Of a stretch of DNA of 64,000 nt, positions 10,337 through 20,784 are shown piece after piece. A model generated the notes under the pieces. The model did not search any database, had not been told where the DNA came from, and saw nothing but the letters and a program-made list of their open reading frames with translations. The DNA lies in assembly GCF_902167145.1 (NCBI RefSeq), contig NC_050096.1, forward strand, positions 78,860,683 to 78,924,682, written 5' to 3'. The stretch comes from Zea mays (lineage: Eukaryota > Streptophyta > Magnoliopsida > Poales > Poaceae). The first letter of the stretch is position 1. Each line of letters starts with the position of its first letter. Position numbers and translations under genes: made by a program.

Positions 10337-11223
10337 GTACAATAGATGCGCAGTCACCTATCAAGAGCGGAGTCACCTACAGCACGCACGCGCCCATCCA
10401 CAACAAAATCGCCTAAAAATTGCAACAAACTCGCAATAGGCACAACAAATTACATAGCGCAATCTCAAATGAACACCAAGCGAAGGGCTGAAAGGCACCA
10501 TCGCACAACACAATAGTATACACTATACAATATTTACCCCTCACAAGCATGGCCATCGCAGTTCTATTGCGAAGAGGGGGAGGGCAGCGTTTTCACTCAA
10601 TATCGCAACAGAACAACGAGGGCCTTCGGAATAAGACCTGCCTCCCAAAAATTGAACAACATCAATCTTAACTCTTCCCGCTCAAACAGGTCTCGGAGGT
10701 CCCCTTCTCCGATGCACGACCAAGATGTCGATGAAAGTAGCTCATGCTGGTACCCCCATACAGTCGCGACCCACTTCGAAGTCGGGACCTTTCCATACCC
10801 ATTCGGCGATGTCTTCTTCCACTTCGCGAAGACTCACCGATGCTCTATTTTGACAAGACCACCCTTCGCCTTCACGAGTCTCCTACTCCCGCATCAGTCG
10901 AGGTCACCAGCGCCTCGCAAGGGACGGATCACAGAGGAGACTCTGGCACAACCACATCTAACGTTGCAAAATAGTCTAAGTCGTCCTTCGAAGATTCATC
11001 AACCCACGAGAAAGGGCTCCCCAATTCCCCTTCCTCTGAAGACCACAACCCAAAATCAGACCCCTAAGACACATTGCCACTAAGAAATGTTGCATTTGCA
11101 TCCATCAAAATATAATTAATTTCAACATCATCAGGGTTTGCTTGCGTAGGCCCGGACGCCGGAACCTGCGCAGCAACATACCTTCAGTATCACACAAAAA
11201 TCAAAACCAACAACTCTAAACCC

Positions 11224-14200
11224 CTAATGCATCTCTTCAACCTGCAATGGAGCAGACGCCGATGCAGGGTCTTCGCCAGAACCTCCTGGAGGTGCTGAGA
11301 GCCCTTCAACTCTAGCCTCCACCGTGTCACCCATCCGGGTCATTGAGCTTTCAAGACCGATGAGGTCATCCACTTCTTCTTCATTCATCATCTACGAAGA
11401 CAACACAACATTCCACAGCTTAAAAAACCAATATATATATTATTACAATAAATAATATACATATATAATCAAAAATATACTTGCGCCAGCGCTCGGTTGG
11501 CCCTCTCCTGGACGATGCCACAACCATGAGGACCCCACATCCTATCATAAAGCGCCCCTGCGGACCGCTTTAGCACATCATCTTCAACTTGAAAAACTCA
11601 ACGTCGAAGTCCTCGTTCGCCTGATCAAAGACTTCGAAGTGCCTACATCTCTCTCGGGACAAGGCATTCGCCGCCCCCTCGCAGGTAACAAGGGATGCGT
11701 AGAATATAAGGCCCATCACGATGGATGGGAGTGACTCTAGTTCTTCCTGCAGCCACCCAAGGAAGCGAAGCCCCACCTCCTCCCCCAATTTATCGAAGGG
11801 AGCGGTCCATGCACCGAGCTCACGGTATGCTTCCACAAAAAGTGTGTGCGCCCATTCAACCCCAGCACGGGTGGAGACCTCCATCTTCTTGCAATGGCTG
11901 CGGATGTTCCTCAGCTCCGACTCCGTGTCGTCGGCGCGCTTGCGAGCAATTTCGGCCTCTGCGCGCACAGCCTGAGCTTCGGCGCGAGCAGCCTAGGCTT
12001 TGGCGCGGGCGTCCTGGGCCTCCGCATGGGCTTTTTCACCGTCCTACCTCTCCTCGGCAAGCCGGCGATCGAGCTCTTCCCTCTCTTTCTCCAACGCTAA
12101 GAGTTTCTCCAAGAGATTGCAGCTTTTGTTCTCAACCGCCGACTTGTCCCTTACCACCTCCGTATGTTGCGTGCGGAGGCGTTCAATTCTTCCCTCAAGC
12201 CACTGCCTCTCAGAAGCGAACTCCAAGGTCAGCGCCCCTGAGGCAACCCGCTCAGCGAAAGCGGTCACCTGACACCAAAAAACGCAACATTCAAGAACAA
12301 CTGAGCAAGGAAAATCATATACTCACATATTTCAGCTGCTGCACCACTGACGCGGCCACGCCAGTAGTAGTAGCAGCGGAGGCTATCTTGCCTCCGGCGC
12401 AGAACCTCGACCACAGGTCCTTCGAAGTCCTCGTGTCACCCTTCGCTGCATGTTCCATCGCCGCGACCACCATGCCGACAGCCGACGCTGGCGGTGCAAC
12501 CGCCAGCTAGCCAGGCATTGCCCCCTACATCACAACCATGTCATAAACATGGACCACACATTAACCCACGAAAAACCAAAACAACTCACCAGAAGACAGC
12601 AACCCCGTCTGAGCATCGAACATGGTCACCTCGCCCACCAGGTAGTCGTCCACGGACAACTCCGTGGCGACTCCACCGGATCCTGTCATCGCTGTCTCAG
12701 CAACGCGCGGTGGCGAAGGGGGTCTTGGCGCTGCAGCAGGTGCAGCGGGCGGAGGCATCACGGCGCCTAGCACGGTGGCCTTCACATTGCGTCGCGCCAG
12801 CTTCACTTCCCGGCGCGGGTCCACCAACCTGACGGGGGCCCAACGTTTCTTCCGTTGCGCGTCCTAACAGTCTTTCTCCATCATTGTCGACACAACAACA
12901 CCAATATTCCTTCCGTAAGGAAAAATCTTTAGGTCACGAGCTAATCGAGACGTAAAAAATCTTCGCCATCTGCCCGGGGTATCGGATCATTCTTAGGCCA
13001 TTGACCCCCGGTAACCTACAGCATTCGCACAGAGGTTTCCCGGAGCTCGGGCGAAGACATCAATTCCCTGGGAGTCATGCACGTCTCCAGCAAATCCTCA
13101 ATAAAATGACCAGTTGCCCTTAGCCCCGACTCTTTAGCCACCGTACCTAATTTTCTCTTTCTGATAGCCACACCCGGAGCCCTATCCCTTGAAGGGCCTT
13201 CATCGGCCGAGGGCCTCACTTGCTTCCATCGGCGATCAGCGGTGTCGGTGGATTCTCCCTCCGGGTAAGAGCCATAAGGCAAATTATTCAGCTCAAACAC
13301 ACGGTTCAACCTGACGTTGGAACTGTGGATGTCCCAACTCCTCAATATTTCTGTCCTCGCCGCGTACTTGTCGACAATCTTAACGGCTTCGGCCTCGACT
13401 TCGTGCACAAAAGCAGCCGCATCTCTGCCGCGCAGGTCCACGGCGAAGGCTGGACTTCGCACCAGTTCGCCACCCAATGTCGGCATTCGACGGCGGGTAA
13501 TCTTGCCTAGTGCCCAACCATGCACTAGGGGCCACACCCCGCAGGCAATAAACTCTTTGACTAAATCACGCCCACTACTCAAGTAGGATGCATATCGAAG
13601 GGACCCTCATCTTGATCTTCCTCTGCCTCCTCAAAATGTATAAATGCCACATAGCAATGCGAGCACAGGATGGCAGGGGGCAAACTCGGCAACCCTTCGA
13701 CATCCCCTGGAGCCACATAAAACCAAAATTCCCACCAATTGCCCCCACTTATTTCTAGCATAGAGGACAATCTCGATAACTTCAGCCGAGGTCTTCCAAT
13801 TCCTCGGCGTGAAAGTGCATGATCCAAACTGAGCAATTTTATCACCTATTTTCCTTTTCTGCCACTGCAGACAGTAATTCTTCACGAAGACCTCTACAGA
13901 TGGCTACCCGTAGTATGAGGAAACAACCTAGACATACTTCACGAGCGCCGCCATAGCATTTGGTGTCAACTGGTGAATTTGTACTTCGAATCTCCGAAGA
14001 ACCTCGACCACAAACCGATGCGCCAGCAGGCGAAGACCAGCAGAGAAAAAAGCTTCAAAAACAACCAATTCACCCTCCGGCTCAGGGACATCTTCAGCCC
14101 CTGGAGACCGCCCGGCGCCATTCCCAAAATAACCTAGTCGCCGCATCTCCAGCACGCGGCCCGAAAATATCCTCGAGGTCCCGAACTCGACTGTGGTCGA

Positions 14201-14300
14201 GCTGCAGTTCTACCACCGCCGAATCCCTTAACGTCTTCTCAGACGACGGCATGGCCGGCGACGCACTCGCAGCGGACGAAGAAGAGGACGGCATGGTCAC
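11224..14300 (-). pseudogene. Decayed antisense gene of the second gypsy element (Transposase_28-like, coiled coil)
   Basis: The gene starts at ATG 14300 (or 14294), about 145 bp below a TATA box. Its first part is Ser/Ala-rich. After a frameshift near 14110 the segment FFSAGLRLLAHRFVVEVLRR and VQIHQLTPNAMAALV (14080-13935) is characteristic of the plant 'putative gypsy type transposon' domain. It continues at 13885-13585 (KNYCLQWQKRKIGDK), 13582-13016 (basic, Arg/Ser-rich), and coiled-coil pieces at 12268-12044 and 11968-11470. A likely last exon at 11391-11224 encodes an acidic tail ending EEMH with a TAG stop. Splice-like sites are visible at the acceptor before 11391 and the donor after 11480. 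Several frameshifts and stops break it. It is antisense to its host element, as in the Grande-like element. Confidence 0.65.
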
Positions 14301-14443
14301 GTACCGTCGGCGGCGGCGCGCGGTTGTCTTGATACGAGCCAGATCACCGGTGGAGCGAGAGCAAAGAGGGCAGGCGAGCAGATGAAAAACTAGGGTTTTG
14401 ACAGCGCCAGCTCAAGCAGGTAAAAAGCATCAGCCGAACCCGG

Positions 14444-14452
14444 CTTTTTATA
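14444..14452 (-). promoter_or_regulatory. TATA box of the antisense gene in the second gypsy element
   Basis: The minus strand reads CTATAAAAAGCC here, 144-152 bp upstream of the ATG at 14300. This is good plant TATA context. Position and orientation fit the antisense gene, not the LTR element. Confidence 0.55.
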
Positions 14453-14622
14453 GGCACAGAACGGCGCCTTGGGAAACCAGTAGTCCCACAGTAACACATC
14501 TCATCAACGATCACATTTCAAAAACCCCCGCGGGACCAATTCGAGCGAGGGCAGCGTCTTCACCATTTACGACAGTCTTTGACACCAGCTGACTTGGTCG
14601 AAATGGCCCCTCGGAGGGCAAA

Positions 14623-15189
14623 TGTTGGGACGAAGGCGAACACGCCCCCCCTCGATTGATGATTCCCACATCAACGCATCAAAGATCGAAGGCCCCGAAG
14701 ATAAGCCCCGCAAGCCGGGTCCGAGGACGACACCTATGCGAAGGCTCAAGCGCTCCCTTCGCTCCGGTGAGCCGAAGTGAAGACCATCGAAGGCTTCGGG
14801 GCTCGGATGACCAAGATTTTGAATACCCTACGTCTTGACCTCCCTCGATGTAAAAAGGGGTTCGTGTACAATCCGGCCCATATTGTAGGCTCGCGGGTCG
14901 CTGTGTGGGCTGAGTGGGTTGGGCCACGTCTGTAACAAAGCATGCTGTAATGACACGATGTAACCCCCCGTGAGGAAATATTCTAGGGATAAACTAGGTA
15001 ACTGAGGGTGTAATTGTCCTTGGCAGGGCCGAGCGGTCCCTAAGTTACCTATAAATACCCCCGCACTGTGCCAATGCGGGTGACGAAGAAAAAACACTGT
15101 TGCACTAACGCTTTGTGTTTAGTAGCATCAAACTGTTCTTCATTCTTCACCGTTGGATTTTGCTGTCCCTGGATTAGCAAGTTCCAACA
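14623..15189 (+). repeat. 3' LTR of the second gypsy element (567 bp)
   Basis: Its ends form a perfect short inverted repeat: TGTTGG at 14623 and CCAACA at 15184-15189. The purine-rich tract ctcggagggcaaa sits just before it. A TATA box (tataaata, 15050-15057) lies near the 3' end. Right after it, a copia RNase H gene resumes, marking the insertion site. Confidence 0.85.
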
Positions 15190-15843
15190 CTCACTATATT
15201 TTAATGCTATTGGGAATCTCATATATGTTATGATCTGTACAACACAAGATTTAGCTCATGCTTTTATTGTGGTTAGCAGATTTATGCATGATTCTAGTAA
15301 AGAACATTGGAATGTAGTAAAGTAGATTCTTCGCTACTTGAAAGGTACTTCTCATTTTGGATTATTATTTGACAAAAATTTACTGAAGGAAAGTGATGTT
15401 ACAAGATTTGTTGATTCTGACTTTGCTGATGATCTTGATAACAAACGCTTCATATCTGGTCGTGTTTTTTCATTATGCAGTTCTACAGTCAGTTGGAGGG
15501 CTTCAATTCAGTATGTTACTACAATTTCCACTACTGAAGCGAAATATGTTTCAGCTACTGAAGGGGTTAAAGAACCTATTTTGATGCGAGGTCTTATTTT
15601 TGAACTTGGAGTTCCTCAAGGTGTCATTAAGGTTTATTGTGATAGTCATAGTGCTATTTGTTTGACAAAAAATGACATGTATCAATTCAAGACCAAAGCA
15701 TATATATGATGTCAAGTACCACTTCATTCATGATATTGTTGCTGAAGGTAAGATTAAAGTGGATACGATACATACAGATGAAAATTATGTAGACATGCTA
15801 ATAAAGCTTATCTAATACCAAGTTCAAGCGGTGTCTTGACTAG
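15190..15843 (+). pseudogene. pol: Ty1/copia RNase H remnant (3' end of pol)
   Basis: The translation resembles the end of copia pol. It includes a Y.NAIGNLIYVM segment, VVSRFMHDSSKEHW, ILRYLKGTSHFGLLF, the DSDFADD motif, STTEAKYVSATEGVKEP, and CDSHSAICLTKN. In-frame stops are present (near 15322 and 15707), with small shifts. A natural-looking stop TAG is at 15841. The 5' part is missing because the second gypsy element inserted here, and the rest lies outside the window. It is AT-rich compared with the gypsy elements around it. Confidence 0.85.
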
Positions 15844-15875
15844 GTAGGTGTTCGTGGAGCTTAGCACCTTAGTGG

Positions 15876-16063
15876 TGTTTGGGAAAATAGTTTTATAGAT
15901 TTAGTATTAAGAATAGATTTATTGGAATATGACCCTAACTATATCTTCTACGCCTATATAAACAGGCCCCTCTTTGTATGTACAATACACCAAATAATAT
16001 ATCTGTTTTCCTTGGTTTTTTCTCCACATTGAAGAAGTTTTTTCAAAGTTAAACTCCCTAACA
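15876..16063 (+). repeat. Short 3' LTR of the copia remnant (188 bp)
   Basis: It runs from TGTTTGGGAAAATAG to ctccctaaca, with near-matching inverted ends (TGTTTGGG / CCCTAACA). A TATA-like tatataaa lies at about 15955. It starts 33 bp after the pol stop. The 5-bp repeat after it would be tacac, but the left copy is outside the window. Confidence 0.65.
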
Positions 16064-16209
16064 TACACTAGATTGTCTTTTTTTTTCAAACTGCACTCTG
16101 TAGCCCTAACATTGTTTAAATTTTCCACGTGGCATCCTAGCTTCTCTAGGCGTGGGAGAACACGGTGTTTTCCAAGCATCTTTGTTACATATATAGCAGA
16201 CAGCTGCAT
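16064..16209 (-). other. Exon-like open segment of unknown origin
   Basis: On the minus strand a GATGCAG acceptor precedes an open frame of about 48 residues (LSAIYVTKMLGKHRVLPRLE at its start). The frame then runs into the copia LTR. It could be a piece of a gene interrupted by the copia element, or chance. I do not recognise the protein. Confidence 0.2.
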
Positions 16210-16472
16210 CGAGACAAAATGAAAGGTTTATCAACACATGTTCAGTTCTTCAATCGCATAGCCACGCAGAAACGGGGTTGAGTCAACATTATTTACAGCA
16301 TGATGAAATGAACTGTACAAGAGAACCATGCAAGACATCAAAATTACACATACAAAGATCAAAGAAAAACTAGCTTGCGATCGTAAACTTTGGCAATTTT
16401 TTCCAGCTACCCAACTAATAGCTAGTGTATGCTATATTGCTATAGTAACAATTACGTATTCAGGCGCACTCA

Positions 16473-17273
16473 TCAGCCTCGCTTCCCTTTCGGCGGCCTG
16501 ACCGTCTCGTACGCGCCGCTGATGCTGCCTTTCTTGGCGTGTTGGTGTGGCAGCGGCGACACGACCTTCTTTTTCTCCATGGAAATCCTCATCCCGGCCC
16601 GGCGCGCGTCCTCACCGGCGCTGCCGTTATAGCAGCGGCCGCTGCCTAAGGTGGGAAGTACATACCACCATATGGACGCGAGGCAGATGGCGAACACCCG
16701 CCCGAACACGGCCAGGCTCACCAGCGTCAGCACGATGACGGACGGCCAGTAGCTCGACGGCCGCCGCATCCTCCTCCCCCACGAGAATGATGCCTTCCTC
16801 GCCGGCACCTTGGTGGCGACGACGACCTTGGCGGTGGAGCTGGTGCTGGCGCAGTCCCTCTTCCTCGGGCTGGTGGCCTGGTCCAGCGGACTGCGGGGTG
16901 AAGCAGGACCCGGTGGTGGCAAAGGCGCAGCGGTCGACGCTGCCGCCCTCGGCCTCTTGGTGGCGGCGGCCTTCTTGGACGGTGGCTCCTCGGGGAGCTT
17001 GACGATGACGGGCGTCCAGCCGCCGTTGGACTGGACGAAGCGGACGAAGACGAGGCCGGTGGTGTCGTCGGAGCCGACGCGGCGCAGGATCTTGGCTCGC
17101 CGTGTCTCGAGCTCCGAGAGCACGATGGAGAACCTGTCCAGCCCGCGCTCCGCGAAGGGGTTGACCTTGCCGCCGTGCTTCCTCCTCTCCCTGGGCGATC
17201 CGCCCGTGCAGCCGAGATCCTCCGGGTCCTCGTCGACGTGATTGAAGCTGCCCGTGCCGCACTCGCAGAACAT
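16473..17273 (-). CDS. ZCF37-like plant protein with C-terminal membrane segment
   Basis: A 266-residue intact single-exon frame starts MFCECGTGSFNHVDEDPEDL. Residues 38-92 carry the pattern I associate with the plant ZCF37 family: NPFAERGLDRFSIVLSELETRR, then a basic stretch and LVFVRFVQSNGGWTPVIVKL. A Pro/Ser/Ala-rich, basic linker follows. A hydrophobic segment at residues 175-209 (SYWPSVIVLTLVSLAVFGRV onward) looks like a membrane anchor, with a Lys-rich tail after it. Codon use is strongly GC-rich, as in many grass single-exon genes, and there are no stops or shifts. The molecular function of this family is unknown to me. It is the only intact host-like gene in the window, squeezed between a copia LTR 0.4 kb downstream and a hAT element 0.4 kb upstream. 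Overlapping long frames on both strands are GC-rich shadows. Confidence 0.75.
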   Translation of the reverse strand: MFCECGTGSFNHVDEDPEDLGCTGGSPRERRKHGGKVNPFAERGLDRFSIVLSELETRRAKILRRVGSDDTTGLVFVRFVQSNGGWTPVIVKLPEEPPSKKAAATKRPRAAASTAAPLPPPGPASPRSPLDQATSPRKRDCASTSSTAKVVVATKVPARKASFSWGRRMRRPSSYWPSVIVLTLVSLAVFGRVFAICLASIWWYVLPTLGSGRCYNGSAGEDARRAGMRISMEKKKVVSPLPHQHAKKGSISGAYETVRPPKGKRG

Positions 17274-17690
17274 TTTGGTTGGCTGCTGCTGGTCGATGAT
17301 TGACGTGGCGTGTCGATGACTTTTCGAGATGGGCGCCAGCCGGGCACGAGGGGTCTATAAAGGAGGTGATTTCAATGGTGACGGTGTACTTTGGTCGCAG
17401 GTCAGGAAGAAGCTTCTTCTATTCATGACTTTGTAATAATCATCCCTAAAAGCTACTAGAAGAAAAGGACCACTAGAGCATACGTGCATGTCTACATTGA
17501 GTGTTCTTGGATGTAGATTTTTGTGATTGCCGCCCCTATCCGTATCAGATAAGTGAATGATTCAGCATCTACTTCCATGGAAATTAGATAATATGAATAA
17601 AAAGGGGACGGCATAATAAAACTCTAATTTTCTTAACCAATTTGTGATTTTCTTAGTTGACCGATCATTGACACTCTAGCTTCACTATTG
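17274..17690. other. 5' flank of the ZCF37-like gene
   Basis: This stretch holds no open frame of note. It should contain the promoter of the minus-strand gene. A tataaag motif at 17356 is on the plus strand, so it is not an obvious TATA box for that gene. Confidence 0.4.
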
Positions 17691-17904
17691 GTTGGGAATA
17701 TAGACGGCCAAACGAGCCGCACGACACGACACTAGCACTGTTAGGCACGACCCTATTAGTCACTATTAATAATCATGACATGTCGTACCGATACTAGTGA
17801 CTAGGCATCGGTCCAGGCACGACACTACAGTGAATAATAGTACTATGCCGGTACTATACGACACTAACACTTAATAGTGCTCGTGTCAATCCAAACCATT
17901 ATTA

Positions 17905-18095
17905 TTAAAACGTCGTTTAAACGATGATTAAACGTCGTTTAAACGACGATTAAGCGTCATTTAAACGCTAAAACGTGATTAGACGCTGGAACGTTTACAC
18001 GTTTTTCAAAAACATCGTAGAACGTCCGTTCTGGACGTTTAAACGACGTTAAAACGTCGGAACGTTCGTTCTGGACGTTTTCCCGGTTTTGTTGG
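17905..18095. repeat. Subterminal aaacgtcgtttaaacg repeats of the hAT element
   Basis: Short, partly palindromic copies of attaaacgtcgtttaaacga and aacgttcgttctggacgttt are clustered here. Similar motifs (cgttcgtttaaacgtttaaa, aacgttttaacgtttt) appear near the other end at about 20300-20370. Such clustered subterminal repeats are typical transposase-binding regions in hAT elements; the role here is inferred. Confidence 0.6.
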
Positions 18096-18626
18096 ACGTT
18101 CTACGCGCTATATACTAGTGGGCCTTAATGGGCCGCCTTAAGTCATTTACCCACCCAGCCGGCCTGCTATCCAACGCCCAGGAGCAAAGCCAGAGGCTTG
18201 CGCGCGCCCAGCCGCCAGACGCACCCGCTCCAGCCGCCAGCCGCCAGACCGCCCAGACGTCGTCCGCTCTCCACACTCCAGGTATGTCGCCCCCTCCTCC
18301 ATCCTCCCTCCTCTCCCTCCTCCCTCCTCCCTCCAGGTATGCTGTCGCTGTCGGCCGCCCTCCAGAAGTCCAGAGTCCAGAATGGCAGAATCCCTTGGCT
18401 GTCTTGGCTGCTGATTCCCTGTGTTAAAACTGCTTAGTATAACAACCCAGCAACTAATTTAAACTGCTTAGCATCACAACCCAGCAACGAATTTCAATTG
18501 CAAAGTGTGGGTTGGCTGTGTGGCAGTGAATTCCACTATGGCTGTGGGCTGCTGATGTTCATTCCATTGTGTGTTGCACTGTTGCAGGTTAAAGTGTGGG
18601 ATGTGTGGCAGTGAATTTCAATTGCA

Positions 18627-20143
18627 ATGGCAAAAAATAGCGAGGCTAATGACTCCTATGACCCACTCAAAGATCAGTCACGAAGGCCAAAGTCAAATGA
18701 TCCAGGATGGAAATATGCTTACTATGTTGAGGCGGGAAAGCGAGAGCTGATTCAATGTGCTTTGTGCCCCAAACAAATAAAAGGAGGTATCAAGAGGGTG
18801 AAACAACATCTAGCTGGTGGCTATGGAGACATTGTCAAGTGTCCTAACACTACTAGAGAGATTGCTAAAGAGATGAATGAAGCTTTGAATCATGGGAAGC
18901 GGGCTAGGCCGTTGTACCTAGATGACGATGTAATGGAAGATGAAGCAGGACAAGAAGATGATGTCCAAGTTATGGGAAGCAGGTCAATGTCAGCATCATC
19001 CAAGGCTTCCTCATGTACTGTGCCAAGTTCTGGAACAACTGCCAAAAGAAACAAAGCAATATTCCAATTGAAGCCCCACCCAATTGCAGCTCCAAAGAAG
19101 TCAGTTGCATCTATGGTTCGACGTACACCTCAAGAGGTTGTAGCAGAGAGACATGCAAATGGACCTGCTCAAACTACCATAAGTGCTACCATGAAGCCTA
19201 AGGAAGAAAGAAATTCTGTTTGTTTGGAGATTGCCAAGTTTTTCTATGAGTGTGGTATACCATTCAATGCTGCGAACTCAAGGCAATTTGAGGTAGCTGT
19301 GGAGGCTATTGCTCAATATGGATCTGGGTTCAAGCCTCCTACTTTCCATGAGCTACGTGAGCCTTTACTTGCTAGGGCTGTCAAAGACATAGATGATGAG
19401 AGGAAGAAGCATGAGGAAGCATGGAGCCAATATGGTTGCACACTCATGTCTGATGGTTGGACAGACAAAAGAGGTCGCCATTTGATCAAGACGGATTGTT
19501 AGTCTTTGTGCTTCATCATCCGGTTGTGAGCGGAATTGGAGTACATTTGAATTTGTAAGTGAGCTAGTCAAATTATTCAATTTCGATTCGCCACTACTTT
19601 TATCCTTAGTTCTTCATTGGTTAAATCATTTATTTGCACTTGTAGATGCATACCAAAAAGAGGAATAGGTTGGAGCACAAAAGGTTGAATGAGTTGGTAT
19701 ATGTTTCATACAACAGAAAGATGGCTGATAGGTTTCAAAAAATACGTGAGGAAGGAAAAAACTTTGATCCTTTGATTTTAGAAGACTTTGATTGGGACAA
19801 TGAATGGGTTGATCCATTAGCTAATTCTTCTCATGTTAGCAATGCTCTTGGAGATGATTTCAATTTATCGTGGGACCAAGTTGATGAAGCTATTGGTGCA
19901 TCTGCACATCTCAGAGGTCGTAATTTTCCTAGGCGAGCTGCTGGTGGGTGTGTGAGAAGGAATGAAGACCTTGAGGAAGAGGAGACTAATTTAGCAAATG
20001 AAGATGACGATGATGAGGAATATATTCTTGATGATCTTGATGTGGAAGATGAAATTGAAGGAAACAATAGTGGAAACGATGGTGATGATCAAGGCGTGGA
20101 TGCTCATGGTCTTAATATTGATGAGTTCGATGATGGTTACTAA
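18627..20143 (+). pseudogene. hAT transposase with deleted core (BED finger, DUF659 start, C-terminal end)
   Basis: The first frame (18627-19502, 291 residues) has a BED zinc finger with C44, C47, H61 and C72. It then has the beginning of DUF659 (FHELREPLLARAVKDID...LMSDGWTDKRGRHLI). It runs into a junction near 19490-19503. Immediately after, in another frame, comes the typical CASSSGCERNWSTFEF of the dimerisation domain. A clean intron follows (gtaagt donor at 19555, AG acceptor ending 19645). The last exon (19646-20143) starts with the HTKKRNRLEHKRLNELV signature and has a long acidic tail (EEEETN...DDDDEEYILDDLD). Several hundred residues carrying most catalytic residues are lost and the two parts are out of frame, so it cannot make transposase. 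Confidence 0.85.
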
Positions 20144-20784
20144 TCATGCATGAAAGTTGTAACTTGTGTTGTGTGTTTGAACTTGTGTTGTTGAACTTTA
20201 TCTGTTTCTTTTTATGCTAATGCTATTTGGTTTGTGAACTCAACTTATGTATGAACTTAATCTATATCTGAAATTCTATGTCAAGTCTGAAAAGACATTT
20301 CAACGTTCGTTTAAACGTTTAAACTTTGAAAAGTTGGTTCATAACGTTTTAACGTTTTACCGTTTTAATAACCATGATCCAAACACTATTTCACTTTAAG
20401 AGCTCAAAAATATAGAATATCGTTAAGATTATATATATAATTTGAAAACTTACTTGAACATTTATACTATTATAAAGTGAATTCAATATGTTTAAAATCA
20501 TAACAAATCATAATTCACATCACATGCACACATCACAATCACCTCTGTAGACCACTAGTTAGTCTAAGTCGTGTCTAATCGTGTCGACCACTTAATCGTG
20601 TTGTGCTCGTGCCAGCCCATCGCGTCGAGGTAATAGCCCAAGAATGACACTAGACATGTGTCATGCCGGCACTAGCACTAAAACTAAATGAATCATGCCC
20701 ATGCCATGCCGAAGCATTACGAGTTGTGTCGTGCTTAGTGTCGGCCCATTTAGCATGGCCCACTTGGCCATCTATAGTTGGGAA

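Larger units (their letters stand above)
7029..15189 (+). mobile_element. Decayed Tat-type Ty3/gypsy element, interrupted by the Grande-like element
   Basis: It contains, in order, the 3' part of a pol pseudogene (7029-9672), a 93-bp tandem array (9931-10336), a decayed antisense gene (11224-14300) with its own TATA box, a polypurine tract and the 3' LTR (14623-15189). The second RNase H after the normal one marks the Tat lineage. The LTR start tgttgggacgaaggc and 567-bp length recall the cinful/zeon/RIRE2 group, but that naming is uncertain. The 5' half lies to the left of the Grande-like insertion, outside the window. Confidence 0.8.
17699..20776 (+). mobile_element. Internally deleted hAT transposon (3078 bp) with 8-bp target duplication
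   Basis: GTTGGGAA occurs at both 17691-17698 and 20777-20784, an exact 8-bp target duplication as expected for hAT. The terminal inverted repeats read TATAGACGGCCAAACGAGCC on the left and TATAGATGGCCAAGTGGGCC on the right (as reverse complement). The interior holds a BED zinc finger / DUF659 gene start and the end of a hAT transposase, so the family is clear. The catalytic core is missing, so the copy is non-autonomous. Confidence 0.9.

Noticed and set aside
15919..16209. 96-residue minus-strand frame as a gene
   Set aside because: Its C-terminal half is read from the copia LTR; at most the first half is a gene piece (listed with low confidence).
16627..17347. Overlapping 211- and 206-residue minus frames and plus frames over the ZCF37-like gene
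   Set aside because: They are shadows in GC-rich DNA. Only the 266-codon frame matches a known family pattern.
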